From Aeromicrobium sp. (GTDB taxonomy: Bacteria; Actinomycetota; Actinomycetes; Propionibacteriales; Nocardioidaceae), in NCBI GenBank assembly GCA_025965175.1, contig JAOPXL010000213.1, positions 1 to 62,093 on the forward strand: a stretch of 62,093 nt of DNA. The letters run 5' to 3'. Below, in pieces: positions 17,762 through 25,678 of this stretch. Position numbers and translations under genes: made by a program. The notes under the pieces were generated by a model. It searched no databases. It worked only from the letters and a program-made list of their open reading frames with translations, and was not told the DNA's origin. The stretch's first letter is position 1. Each line of letters begins with the position of its first letter.

Positions 17762-18486
17762 TCGTCTCATCGCGCGCAGGTGACGTCGCCGTCATCTCCA
17801 TCGATCGTCACGACCGGCGGAACGCCCTCGACGTGCCTCATCTGGAGGCGCTCACGACGGCGGTCCGGGACCACGCCTCGGACGGGGTGAGAGCCATGGT
17901 GGTCACCGGGGTCGGCTCGGCCTTCAGCGCAGGTGCCGATCTTGACGGCGTCTACGGAAATCGGTTCCGTGACGCGCTGTACACCGCGCTGGGCACCGTC
18001 GTCGCGACTCCGGTGCCCGTTATCGCCGCCGTCAACGGGCCCGCCATCGGTGCCGGCGCCCAGCTCGCCATCGCCTGCGATCTGCGAGTGGCCAGCCCGG
18101 AGGCGCGATTTTCGGTGCCGACGGCTCGTAATGGGCTGGCGGTCAACCCATGGACGGTGAAACGACTCGCGCTGCTGTCGAACGGTGGAGTGGCCCGGTC
18201 CCTGTTGCTGGGGTGCGAGTCGCTGGACGCCGATCGTGCGCTGTCGTGCGGTCTCGTCGACCGTCTGGGCGACGTGGATGCCGCCACCGGCTGGGCCGAC
18301 GACATCGCGAAGTGCGCCCCGTTGACGCTCAGCTATTCCAAACGAGCGTTGAACGAGTTGTTCGAGGGTGGTGCCTGGTCGGCCGATCTCGACATGGCGT
18401 TCGACGCGTGCTGGGGCAGCGACGACTTCAAGGAAAGCGTGCGCGCGCGTGCGGACAAGCGCGCGCCAGTGTTCGAGGGACGGTGA
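17758..18486 (+). CDS. Enoyl-CoA hydratase/isomerase-fold protein lacking both usual catalytic Glu
   Basis: This 242-aa crotonase-fold protein has the CoA-binding and oxyanion-hole pattern (AFSAGADLDG, NGPAIGAGAQLAIACDLR). The position of catalytic Glu144 is Gln102 (GAQLA), and that of Glu164 is Thr122 (SVPTARNGL). It resembles the EchA6 type, which binds acyl-CoA without hydratase activity. It sits between the large and medium subunits of the molybdenum enzyme, with a GTG overlapping the large-subunit stop. The furoate pathway also contains a crotonase-family enzyme that acts after the hydroxylation; a similar ring-opening or hydrolytic role is possible but unproven. Confidence 0.85.
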   Translation: MIVSSRAGDVAVISIDRHDRRNALDVPHLEALTTAVRDHASDGVRAMVVTGVGSAFSAGADLDGVYGNRFRDALYTALGTVVATPVPVIAAVNGPAIGAGAQLAIACDLRVASPEARFSVPTARNGLAVNPWTVKRLALLSNGGVARSLLLGCESLDADRALSCGLVDRLGDVDAATGWADDIAKCAPLTLSYSKRALNELFEGGAWSADLDMAFDACWGSDDFKESVRARADKRAPVFEGR

Positions 18487-18493
18487 GGAAGCC

Positions 18494-19333
18494 ATGAAGA
18501 GTGCCCCATTCGACTACGTGAAGGTCGATAGCGTCCAGGACTGCGTAGCTGCGCTCGCCGCAGCCGACGGCGATGGCAAGATCCTTGCCGGAGGTCAGAG
18601 CTTCGCCCCCGTGCTGGCCATGCGGCTCGCCCGTCCGCGTCTGGTCGTCGACGTGAACGGGATCCCCGGACTCGCCGCCATCAGCGTCGATGACGGTCGT
18701 ATCGGGCTGGGTGCCCTCGTGCGCCACGTCGACCTGTTGGAGCAGCCCCATTCGCCGCTGCTGGCCGAGGTCGCTGGGTGGATCGGCCATGCGGCGATCC
18801 GCTCGCGGGGAACCACTGGTGGCAGCATCGCGCATGCCGACCCCTCGGCCGAGCTGCCCGTCGTGGCCGCGCTGCTCGACGCGCGGATGTCCGTGGTCGG
18901 CCCCGGCGGAACCCGCGTAGTCGCCGCCGGTGACCTGTTCGAGGACGCCCTGCAGACCACGCTCGAGGACGACGAGATGATCGTCCACGTCGACATGCCA
19001 AACCCCCAGGCCTGGGGATTCGCCGAGCTGTCCAGGCGTCACGGCGACTTCGGGATGATCACGGTCATCACGGCCTTGGTCGAAGACCAATGGAGAGTGT
19101 GTATCGGAGGCGTGGCAGGAGTGCCGTTCCGAGCGCTTGAGAGCGAGCAGATCCTGGCAGACGGTCCGCTCGACGCCGACCGGATCCGCGAGGCGGCCCG
19201 ATCGGCGGCGGCGGCGGTCGAAGTGAGTTCTGACCTGCACGCCTCAGCAACGTATCGCCGGGCGATGGCCGAGGAGTTCACCCTTCGGGCTCTTCGTCAG
19301 GCGACCACCCCCACGATGAAAGGTGTGGCGTGA
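18494..19333 (+). CDS. Molybdenum hydroxylase FAD-binding medium subunit (CoxM-like)
   Basis: This 279-aa protein shows the FAD-binding signature AGGQSFAPVLAMRLARP near residue 32 and a second block RGTTGGSIAHADPSAELP (about 108-125), both diagnostic for the CoxM/xanthine dehydrogenase FAD domain. It carries electrons from the iron-sulfur subunit to the acceptor. ATG 18494 is 8 bp after the crotonase-fold gene and is preceded by GAGG. Length is normal for the family. Confidence 0.92.
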   Translation: MKSAPFDYVKVDSVQDCVAALAAADGDGKILAGGQSFAPVLAMRLARPRLVVDVNGIPGLAAISVDDGRIGLGALVRHVDLLEQPHSPLLAEVAGWIGHAAIRSRGTTGGSIAHADPSAELPVVAALLDARMSVVGPGGTRVVAAGDLFEDALQTTLEDDEMIVHVDMPNPQAWGFAELSRRHGDFGMITVITALVEDQWRVCIGGVAGVPFRALESEQILADGPLDADRIREAARSAAAAVEVSSDLHASATYRRAMAEEFTLRALRQATTPTMKGVA

Positions 19334-19839
19334 TGCGCGTCAGCTTTGCCCTCAACGGACGTATGGAAGAGATCGATGTCGAGCCGCGACGCACGCTCGC
19401 TGATGCTCTCAGGGAGGATCTCGGGCAGACCGGCACCCACCTGGGGTGCGAGCATGGCGTGTGCGGGGCATGCACCGTCATGGTGGACGGTCGGCCCACA
19501 CGTGCATGTTTGATGTTCGCCGTGCAGGTGGACGGATGCTCGGTCACCACGGTCGAAGGTTTGCAGTCCGACGACGGGAAGCTGCATGCGCTGCAGACCG
19601 CATTCAGCGAGTGCCATGGTCTGCAGTGTGGTTTTTGCACACCCGGGATGCTCATCTCGGCGATGGACCTGTTGCATCGTGAGGTCGAGCCCAGCCGTGA
19701 GCGGATCCGCGAGGAGATGTCCGGCAACATCTGCCGCTGCACCGGTTACATGGGCATCGTGGATGCGGTCGAGCAGGCCGCCAAGCAGCTCAACGCACTC
19801 AACTCGACGACCGAGCCGCCGGCCGGCAAGACCGACTGA
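19333..19839 (+). CDS. Molybdenum hydroxylase [2Fe-2S] small subunit (CoxS-like)
   Basis: This 168-aa protein has all eight cluster cysteines: a plant-type ferredoxin cluster (Cys39, 44, 47, 59; CEHGVCGAC) and the helical second cluster (Cys99, 102, 134, 136; CGFC and CRC). It relays electrons between molybdopterin and FAD. The start is ATG 19333 in a TGATG overlap with the medium subunit; a GTG three bases earlier is equally possible. The stop overlaps the XdhC start the same way. Confidence 0.93.
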   Translation: MRVSFALNGRMEEIDVEPRRTLADALREDLGQTGTHLGCEHGVCGACTVMVDGRPTRACLMFAVQVDGCSVTTVEGLQSDDGKLHALQTAFSECHGLQCGFCTPGMLISAMDLLHREVEPSRERIREEMSGNICRCTGYMGIVDAVEQAAKQLNALNSTTEPPAGKTD

Positions 19840-21002
19840 TGCGAGACGTCCTCGACGACCTGATGGAGGTCTGGTCGGCGGGCGGGTCGGTCGGGCTCGG
19901 CACCGTCGTGTCGACGTTCCACTCCGCCCCGCGTTCTGCCGGCGCCTCCATGTTTGTCGACAAGCACGGTCGTGCCGTGGGGTCGGTGTCCGGAGGCTGC
20001 GTCGAGGGCGCACTGTACGACTTGTCCCGTGAAGTCCTCGACGGCGGTCGACCGGTGCTTACTCGCTACGGCGTGAGCGACGAGGAAGCCTTCGGGGTGG
20101 GCCTGACTTGCGGCGGGATCCTGGACATCTTCGTTGATCGCATCGACAAACAGTCTTTCCCTGAGCTTGGTGACGTCGCCCGGGACGTGAGAGCTCATCG
20201 TCCTGTCGCGGTGGTCACGATGGTCGACCATCCCGACCGCAGCCGGGTGGGGCGACGGTTGATCGTCCGCCCGTCGTCTGACCCGCGGGCAGTATGCGGG
20301 GATCTCGGGAGCGCTCGATTGAATGCCGCTGCGCGGGACGAGGCGCGTGGCCTGCTGGCGTCCGGCCGAAGCGGGTGTGTCGAAACGGGTCCTGAAGGCC
20401 AGCGGCGAGGGGTGGGTGCCAAGCTGTCGGTCGTTGCTATGGCCCCACAGCCGCGCATGATCGTGTTCGGGGCGATCGACTTTGCCAGCGCCGTCGCACG
20501 GGCGGGCCAGTTCCTGGGGTACCGCGTCACGGTGTGCGATGCGCGTCCGGTCTTTGCGACCAGCTCGAGGTTCCCGGGTGTCGACGACATCGTGGTGGAT
20601 TGGCCTCACCGCTATCTGAAGGCGCAGCACGAGCAGGGGCTGCTCGACGAGCAGACGGTCATGTGCGTGCTGACGCACGACCCCAAGTTCGACATCCCGC
20701 TGCTGACCTTCGCACTCACCGAGGCGTCTGCGGGCTACATCGGCGCGATGGGATCGAGGCGAACTCACGCCCGACGCATTCAAGCGCTTCTCGACCGCGG
20801 CGTGGCGCCCCATCAGATCGAACGGTTGTCGTCCCCCATCGGTCTTGATATCGGGGCCAGGACCCCCGAGGAGACGGCGATCAGCATCGTCGCGGAGATC
20901 TTGGCAGACCGGTCAAGCGCGACGGGGTCCCGGCTCGCGCTCAGGGATGGACCCATCCATCAAGACCCGTTGGTTCACCGCGCTGTTCCGCAGGCCGGCT
21001 GA
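19839..21002 (+). CDS. xdhC: XdhC/CoxI-family molybdenum cofactor maturation protein
   Basis: This 387-aa protein has the N-terminal XdhC/CoxI motif (SAGASMFVDKHGRAVGSVSGGC, shown in part) and a C-terminal Rossmann domain with ALTEASAGYIGAMGSRRT, typical of the family. XdhC proteins bind the molybdenum cofactor, help sulfurate it and insert it into xanthine-oxidase-type enzymes. It is the last gene of the operon. Length is close to CoxI-type two-domain members. Family call is secure. Confidence 0.9.
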   Translation: MRDVLDDLMEVWSAGGSVGLGTVVSTFHSAPRSAGASMFVDKHGRAVGSVSGGCVEGALYDLSREVLDGGRPVLTRYGVSDEEAFGVGLTCGGILDIFVDRIDKQSFPELGDVARDVRAHRPVAVVTMVDHPDRSRVGRRLIVRPSSDPRAVCGDLGSARLNAAARDEARGLLASGRSGCVETGPEGQRRGVGAKLSVVAMAPQPRMIVFGAIDFASAVARAGQFLGYRVTVCDARPVFATSSRFPGVDDIVVDWPHRYLKAQHEQGLLDEQTVMCVLTHDPKFDIPLLTFALTEASAGYIGAMGSRRTHARRIQALLDRGVAPHQIERLSSPIGLDIGARTPEETAISIVAEILADRSSATGSRLALRDGPIHQDPLVHRAVPQAG

Positions 21003-21017
21003 CGCCGGCACCAGCGC

Positions 21018-21608
21018 TCACTCGTCCGGGAATGCTGGTGACTTGCCCGGCGCAGGTGGGGGGTGGTCGACGTCTCGCCCGGTGGCGATGTCGCCGCACT
21101 CGACAGGTCTAACGTCCTGGGTGGCCAGGTAAAGGTTGGCCCCGGCATCGCCTTGTGCCTGCGCTATCACTGCGGACCAGTGTTGACGGCCGAGCAGCAC
21201 CGGGTGCCCGCGCTGCCCGTCGAACACTGCTCGCGCGACGGATGCCGGGGTTGCGACCTTCATGACTCGCCGCACCACGGGTTCGGTGACGTCCGGGAGG
21301 TCTACGAGGTGGATGACTGCAGCGTCTGGGCCCTCTGGGAGGGAGATGAGCCCAGCCCGCAAGGAGGCTGAGACCCCCTCCTGCCAGTCGTTGACGCAGA
21401 CTGGACGGACTGGCAGGTCCGCAAGCAGCGGGATCACCTCCTCGCGGCTAGCACCGACCATGACGTGTACGGGGTCGCATCCTGCTTGCAGGAGCACACG
21501 CGCCGCGCTGACCACCCACGGGACTCCGTCTCGGCCCATGATCAGCGCCTTCGGCATGCCCATGCGAGATCCCTGGCCAGCGGCGAGAAGAAGTCCTGCG
21601 ATTGGCAT
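21018..21608 (-). CDS. MobA/MocA-like molybdopterin nucleotidyltransferase
   Basis: This 196-aa protein has the signature LLLAAGQGSRMGMPKAL at residues 5-21, the nucleotide-binding loop of MobA/MocA NTP transferases, and the DLPDVTEPVV metal region. MocA-type enzymes add CMP to molybdopterin, giving the cytosine dinucleotide cofactor used by CoxL-type enzymes. It is convergent with the xdhC gene, 15 bp away. The start at MPIAG (21608) is preferred; the frame extends upstream without family-like sequence. MobA (GMP) is the alternative but context favours MocA. Confidence 0.85.
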   Translation of the reverse strand: MPIAGLLLAAGQGSRMGMPKALIMGRDGVPWVVSAARVLLQAGCDPVHVMVGASREEVIPLLADLPVRPVCVNDWQEGVSASLRAGLISLPEGPDAAVIHLVDLPDVTEPVVRRVMKVATPASVARAVFDGQRGHPVLLGRQHWSAVIAQAQGDAGANLYLATQDVRPVECGDIATGRDVDHPPPAPGKSPAFPDE

Positions 21609-21951
21609 TGTCCTGTCCCTTCGCACGCAGACTGTGGTCGCGGTGAATGCCTCGCCGAATCTCAGAGTACCGACTCCGTGAGCCCGACAGGGTGTGAGCA
21701 TGATGCATGCAAGGGGCCTACCGCCAGCACTCGTCGTCGAACAGACTTGCCGAGTCGCAGTTTCGAGCAACTGAGGGGGCTCCGAGCGGGACGATCAAGA
21801 TGGGAAAAAAGTCGACGTGGACCTTCAGACACTTGTCATGAGGATGTCGCGGGTTCGAATCCTGTCGGAGACGCCGCAGAACAAATCCGCGCGACCGCAC
21901 GTCCTACCTTCGTACGACGCGCGGAGGGACTGACCTGTCGTACGTTGAGCC
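21609..21951. other. 343-bp gene-free segment at the boundary between accessory and backbone DNA
   Basis: No protein-coding frame here is convincing. It contains A-rich sequence (about 21,800-21,811), a tRNA 3'-half-like fragment (21832-21874) and, at the right edge, a -10-like TACGTT (21941-21946) five bases before the histidine kinase ATG. To the left the genes are catabolic and somewhat less GC-rich; to the right they are GC-richer housekeeping and regulatory genes. Confidence 0.5.
21832..21874 (+). tRNA. tRNA 3'-half-like fragment (incomplete)
   Basis: GTCGCGGGTTCGAATCCTGT at 21846-21865 is a clear T-arm (GGGTTCGAATCC), followed by acceptor-like CGGAGACGCC. Upstream, TTGTCAT could be an anticodon loop (GTC, Asp; or CAT, Met, if shifted), but its stem does not pair well. 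No D-arm or 5' acceptor strand precedes it within 80 bases. I read it as the 3' half of a tRNA left as an attachment-site scar and not a working tRNA. Confidence 0.5.
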
Positions 21952-23118
21952 ATGCCCCGAGTCTGGCGATTCTTTGCGAGCTGGGGTCTGGACGTCCTGA
22001 TTGTCGTCGCTGCGGTGTCGAGCGCGATCGGCACCGCCGTCCGGACCGACACCGAGCGCCCGGACGGCGGACGGCTGGTGCTCGAGATCGTCTGGATCAG
22101 TCTCGTCGTGCTGGCGTTGCTGGCCCGCCGACAGCTTCCGTTCGTGGCTCCGATGGTGCTGTGGATCGGGGCCTCGGCGCTCAGCTTCGTCGACGGGCTG
22201 GCCATCACCAGCCAGGCCGGCGTGTTCCTGTGCGGCATGGGCGCCTCGGTGCTGCTGGGGGCGCTCACGAGCGGGCTCCAGGCGCGAATCGGGCTGGTGG
22301 TCGTGCTGATCGGCTCGACCCTCGTGGTCTATCACGACCCGACCCATCAGCCGGGTGACTTCCTGTTCACGCCGGTGCTGTTCGCGATCGGCTGGATCGT
22401 CGGCTTCGCGCTGCGCGAGCGCAAGCAACAGGCCGAGGTCGCGGAGGACCGGGCGCAGCGGGCCGAGCGCGAACGGGAGTCGACCGCACGGGTCGCCGTG
22501 GCCGAGGAGCGAGCGCGGATGGCGCGCGAGCTGCACGACGTGGTCGCGCACGCCGTCAGCGTCATGGTGCTGCAGGTCGGTGCGGTGCGGCACCGGATGC
22601 CGCAGCAGTCCGAGGAGGGCGAGGCGCTGCGGAATGTCGAGCAGGCCGGCCGCACGGCGCTCGCCGAGATGCGCCGTCTTCTCGGCGCGCTCCGGCAGGG
22701 CGACGACGTGCTCGAGCTGGCGCCCGGCCCGGGGCTCGCAGACCTGGAGCGCCTGGCGGCCGACGTACGCGCAGCGGGTCTCGCCGTACGTCTGCACCTG
22801 CGGGGCGAGCCGCTGGAGCTGCCCCGCTCGCTGGACCTGTCGGCGTACCGCATCGTCCAGGAGGGCCTGACCAACGCCCTCAAGCACTCCGGGGGACGCC
22901 GGGCGGAGGTGACGGTCCAGTACGCGCCCGACGCGCTGCGGCTGGAGGTGCGCGACGACGGTCCGGGGACGTCCGCCCGCAGTGATGGCCTGGGGCACGG
23001 CCTGATCGGTGTCGGTGAGCGGGTGAAGGCGTACGGCGGCGACATGTCCGCGTTCGTCTCCACCTCCGGGGGCTTCGTGCTCCGCGCGACCCTGCCGCTG
23101 GAGGGCGAGCGGGCATGA
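21952..23118 (+). CDS. Two-component sensor histidine kinase (NarL-partner, HisKA_3)
   Basis: This 388-aa protein has four to five N-terminal membrane helices (1-~145), a coiled segment, the HisKA_3 phospho-acceptor ARELHDVVAHAVSVMVLQVG (His at about 188), and a C-terminal HATPase with DDGPGTS and GHGLIGVGERV. It senses an unknown, probably membrane-associated signal and phosphorylates the regulator whose ATG overlaps its stop. Start ATG 21952 lies five bases after TACGTT, suggesting leaderless mRNA. Its likely target is the ABC exporter downstream. Confidence 0.9.
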   Translation: MPRVWRFFASWGLDVLIVVAAVSSAIGTAVRTDTERPDGGRLVLEIVWISLVVLALLARRQLPFVAPMVLWIGASALSFVDGLAITSQAGVFLCGMGASVLLGALTSGLQARIGLVVVLIGSTLVVYHDPTHQPGDFLFTPVLFAIGWIVGFALRERKQQAEVAEDRAQRAERERESTARVAVAEERARMARELHDVVAHAVSVMVLQVGAVRHRMPQQSEEGEALRNVEQAGRTALAEMRRLLGALRQGDDVLELAPGPGLADLERLAADVRAAGLAVRLHLRGEPLELPRSLDLSAYRIVQEGLTNALKHSGGRRAEVTVQYAPDALRLEVRDDGPGTSARSDGLGHGLIGVGERVKAYGGDMSAFVSTSGGFVLRATLPLEGERA

Positions 23119-23759
23119 CTATTCGGGTGCTGGTGGTCGACGACCAGGCCATGGTGCGTGCAGGTTTCGCAATGCTGCTCGGCGACGAGCCCGACATCGA
23201 GGTCGTCGCGGACGCGAGCGACGGCCTGGAGGCGGTCAGCGAAGCCGCGCGGGTGCACCCCCACGTCATCCTGATGGACATCCGCATGCCCGGGCTGGAC
23301 GGGCTGGAGGCGACGCGGCGCATCCTGGCTGCAGACCCGACGAGCCGAATCCTGATCCTGACGACGTTCGACCTTGACGAGTACGTCTACCGGGCGCTGC
23401 AAGCCGGTGCCAGCGGGTTCGTGCTCAAGGACGACCCGCCCGAGCAGCTGATCGCCGCTGTCCGCACCGTCGCTGGGGGAGACGCGTTGCTCTCGCCGTC
23501 GGTCACCCGCCGGGTCATCGCGCAGTTCACCCGCGCTCATCAGCAACCGCCGCCGAGCGTCGAGACCTTGACGGCGCGCGAGCTGGAGGTGTTCCGGCTG
23601 ATCAGCAAGGGTTACTCGAACGCCGAGATCGGACGCGAGCTGTTCATCAGTGACACGACGGTCAAGACCCACGTGACTCGGCTGCTGCAGAAGCTGGATC
23701 TGCGCGACCGGGCACAGGCGATCGTGCTGGCCTATCAGACCGGCCTGTTCGAGGCCTGA
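23115..23759 (+). CDS. NarL/FixJ-family response regulator
   Basis: This 214-aa protein has a receiver domain (VVDDQAMVRAGF acidic pocket, phospho-acceptor Asp in ILMDIRMPGLDG, Lys in FVLKDDPP) and a C-terminal LuxR-type helix-turn-helix (LTARELEVFRLISKGYSN). It is partner of the upstream kinase (ATGA overlap). Such pairs commonly control an adjacent ABC transporter, here the next two genes, in the manner of LiaRS- or DesKR-like systems. Confidence 0.93.
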   Translation: MTIRVLVVDDQAMVRAGFAMLLGDEPDIEVVADASDGLEAVSEAARVHPHVILMDIRMPGLDGLEATRRILAADPTSRILILTTFDLDEYVYRALQAGASGFVLKDDPPEQLIAAVRTVAGGDALLSPSVTRRVIAQFTRAHQQPPPSVETLTARELEVFRLISKGYSNAEIGRELFISDTTVKTHVTRLLQKLDLRDRAQAIVLAYQTGLFEA

Positions 23760-23761
23760 TC

Positions 23762-23779
23762 GTCCTCCTTTGGGAGGAC
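23762..23779. promoter_or_regulatory. Perfect inverted repeat between regulator and ABC genes
   Basis: GTCCTCC-TTTG-GGAGGAC has a 7-bp perfect stem right after the response-regulator stop. It could be a terminator hairpin (no T-run follows) or the operator of the regulator upstream of the ABC operon. A -10-like TAGCGT at 23848-23853 lies seven bases before the ABC ATPase ATG, so the exporter probably has its own promoter. Confidence 0.45.
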
Positions 23780-23860
23780 CCGCACCCGGCAGTTGGGATG
23801 ACCCAGGAAACGACCTCGCGACGACGCGTGGACCCCCTCGTCGTTCGTAGCGTTCTTGCC

Positions 23861-24772
23861 ATGATCACCATCGAAGCACTCTCCAAGGCGTACGGCGGCA
23901 ACACCGTCGTGCAGGACATCTCGTTCACGGCTCGGTCTGGCCGAGTCACTGGTTTCCTCGGCCCGAACGGTGCCGGCAAGTCGACCTCCATGCGGATGAT
24001 GGTCGGCCTGACAGCACCCACACGAGGGACCGCGACCATCAACGGTCGGCGCTTCGCCGACCTCCCCAACCCCGGCCGGGAGGTCGGCGTGATGCTCGAT
24101 GCCTCGGCGCAGCATGCCGGACGCACGGGCGGCGAGATCCTGACGATCGCCCAGCGGGTCATGGGGGTCCCGTCCTCGCGGGTCGCCGAGCTGCTCGACC
24201 TCGTCAGCCTCACGGGTGACGAGGCCGACCGGCGGGTGGGCAACTACTCGCTCGGCATGCGCCAGCGGCTCGGTATCGCGGCTGCCCTGGTCGGCGACCC
24301 CGGCGTGCTCATCCTGGACGAGCCGGCCAACGGGCTCGACCCGGCCGGCATCCGCTGGATGCGTGACCTGCTGCGTGACTACGCCGATCACGGCGGCACG
24401 GTCCTGCTCTCGTCCCACCTGCTCGGCGAGATCGAGATCATCGCCGACGACATCGTGATGATCGGCCAGGGCCGGATCGTCTGCCAAGGCTCGAAGGCCG
24501 AGCTGCTGCAGGCTGCCGGGACGGTCGTCCGCTCGCCGGACGTGGCCGCTCTTCGGGAGGCCATGGGGACAGCTGGCATCCAGGTGACCGTCTTGCCGGA
24601 CGGCTCGCTGCGCACCGACACCGACATCGCCGACGTCGGACGCGCGGCGTACGACGGCGGGGTGCTGCTCACCGAGCTCCGCACCGCCGACAGCGGCGGT
24701 CTCGAGGACATGTTCCTCGAGCTGACCGCCGACACCCAACGCGACACCCACACAGAAAGGTCAGTGGCATGA
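23861..24772 (+). CDS. ABC exporter ATP-binding protein
   Basis: This 303-aa protein has Walker A GPNGAGKST, signature YSLGMRQRLGIA, Walker B VLILDEPANGLDP and the switch His (SSHLL). It belongs to the DrrA/CcmA-like exporters that work with a separate permease. I chose ATG 23861 over 23798: the protein starts like the family (MITIEALSKAYGG) and a -10 box lies just upstream. Expected to respond to the two-component system. Substrate (lipid, peptide or antibiotic) unknown. Confidence 0.9.
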   Translation: MITIEALSKAYGGNTVVQDISFTARSGRVTGFLGPNGAGKSTSMRMMVGLTAPTRGTATINGRRFADLPNPGREVGVMLDASAQHAGRTGGEILTIAQRVMGVPSSRVAELLDLVSLTGDEADRRVGNYSLGMRQRLGIAAALVGDPGVLILDEPANGLDPAGIRWMRDLLRDYADHGGTVLLSSHLLGEIEIIADDIVMIGQGRIVCQGSKAELLQAAGTVVRSPDVAALREAMGTAGIQVTVLPDGSLRTDTDIADVGRAAYDGGVLLTELRTADSGGLEDMFLELTADTQRDTHTERSVA

Positions 24773-25575
24773 GCGCCATGACAACCACCACGGCCGGTCC
24801 GACCCGCGCCCGCCTCGGCGAGATCGCCCCGATCCCGCTCAGCCGGGTCGTCCGGGTCGAGCTGCGCAAGATGTTCGACACCCGGGCCGGATTCTGGCTG
24901 ATCGCGAGCATCGCGATCACCGGCCTGACCGCCACGATCGCGACCATCGCGTTCGCCCCCGATCAGGACCTCACGTACTACAACTTCGCCAAGGCGGTGG
25001 GCTACCCCGTCACGGTGATCCTGCCGATGGTTGCCCTGCTGGCGATCACCAGCGAGTGGAGTCAGCGCTCCGGACTGACGACGTTCACCTACGTACCAGA
25101 TCGGCGGCGGGTCATCCTCGCCAAGACCTGGTCATCGGTGATTGTCGCCATCGCCTCGATGCTGTTCGCCTTCGCGGCTGGCGCGGTCGGGAACGTCGCC
25201 GGCAGCACCATCGCCGGCACGTCGACGGTCTGGGACCTCTCAGCCGGGCACGCCACCACGATCGTGCTCGGCAACCTGGTCTCCCTGTCGATCGGCACGA
25301 TGCTCGGGATGGTGCTGCGCAGCTCGGCCGGCGGCCTGGTGATGTACTTCGTGCTGGTGCTGCTCGTGCCCAACCTGACGAGCCTGCTCGCCACCAGCCA
25401 GGACTGGTTCGCGCACGCGCAGCCGTGGGTGGACCTGCCGTTCGCGCAGACATCCCTGTTCGAGGGCATGCACACCGGCGCGCAGTGGGCCCACGTCGCG
25501 ACCACCGTCGGGTTGTGGATCGTGCTGCCCGGCATCTACGGGCTCCGGCGGGTGATTCGCTCGGAGGTGAAGTGA
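24769..25575 (+). CDS. ABC exporter permease (ABC-2 type)
   Basis: This 268-aa protein has a soluble N-terminus (LSRVVRVELRKMFDTRAGFWL) and six hydrophobic segments, the usual layout of ABC-2 permeases. The ATG overlaps the ATPase stop (ATGA). With the ATPase it would form a homodimeric exporter. No further specificity can be read. Confidence 0.87.
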   Translation: MSAMTTTTAGPTRARLGEIAPIPLSRVVRVELRKMFDTRAGFWLIASIAITGLTATIATIAFAPDQDLTYYNFAKAVGYPVTVILPMVALLAITSEWSQRSGLTTFTYVPDRRRVILAKTWSSVIVAIASMLFAFAAGAVGNVAGSTIAGTSTVWDLSAGHATTIVLGNLVSLSIGTMLGMVLRSSAGGLVMYFVLVLLVPNLTSLLATSQDWFAHAQPWVDLPFAQTSLFEGMHTGAQWAHVATTVGLWIVLPGIYGLRRVIRSEVK

Positions 25576-25678
25576 CCGGCCCTCCTCGCCAGGACTCGGC
25601 CTGCAGGCGGATGCCCGCCGGCCCATCAGGCAACGGCCTCTAGAGTGGCATCGTCCGCACCCAACTGAGGGGCATCCG

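Noticed and set aside
13105-21002. Aerobic CO dehydrogenase (cox) operon
   Set aside because: CoxG/L/M/S-like order is suggestive, but the large subunit lacks the cysteine loop AYRCSFR and no CoxD/E/F follow; a general molybdenum hydroxylase fits better.
21780-21880. Complete functional tRNA
   Set aside because: Only the T-arm and a 3' acceptor-like part are present; no D-arm or matching 5' acceptor strand in the preceding bases.
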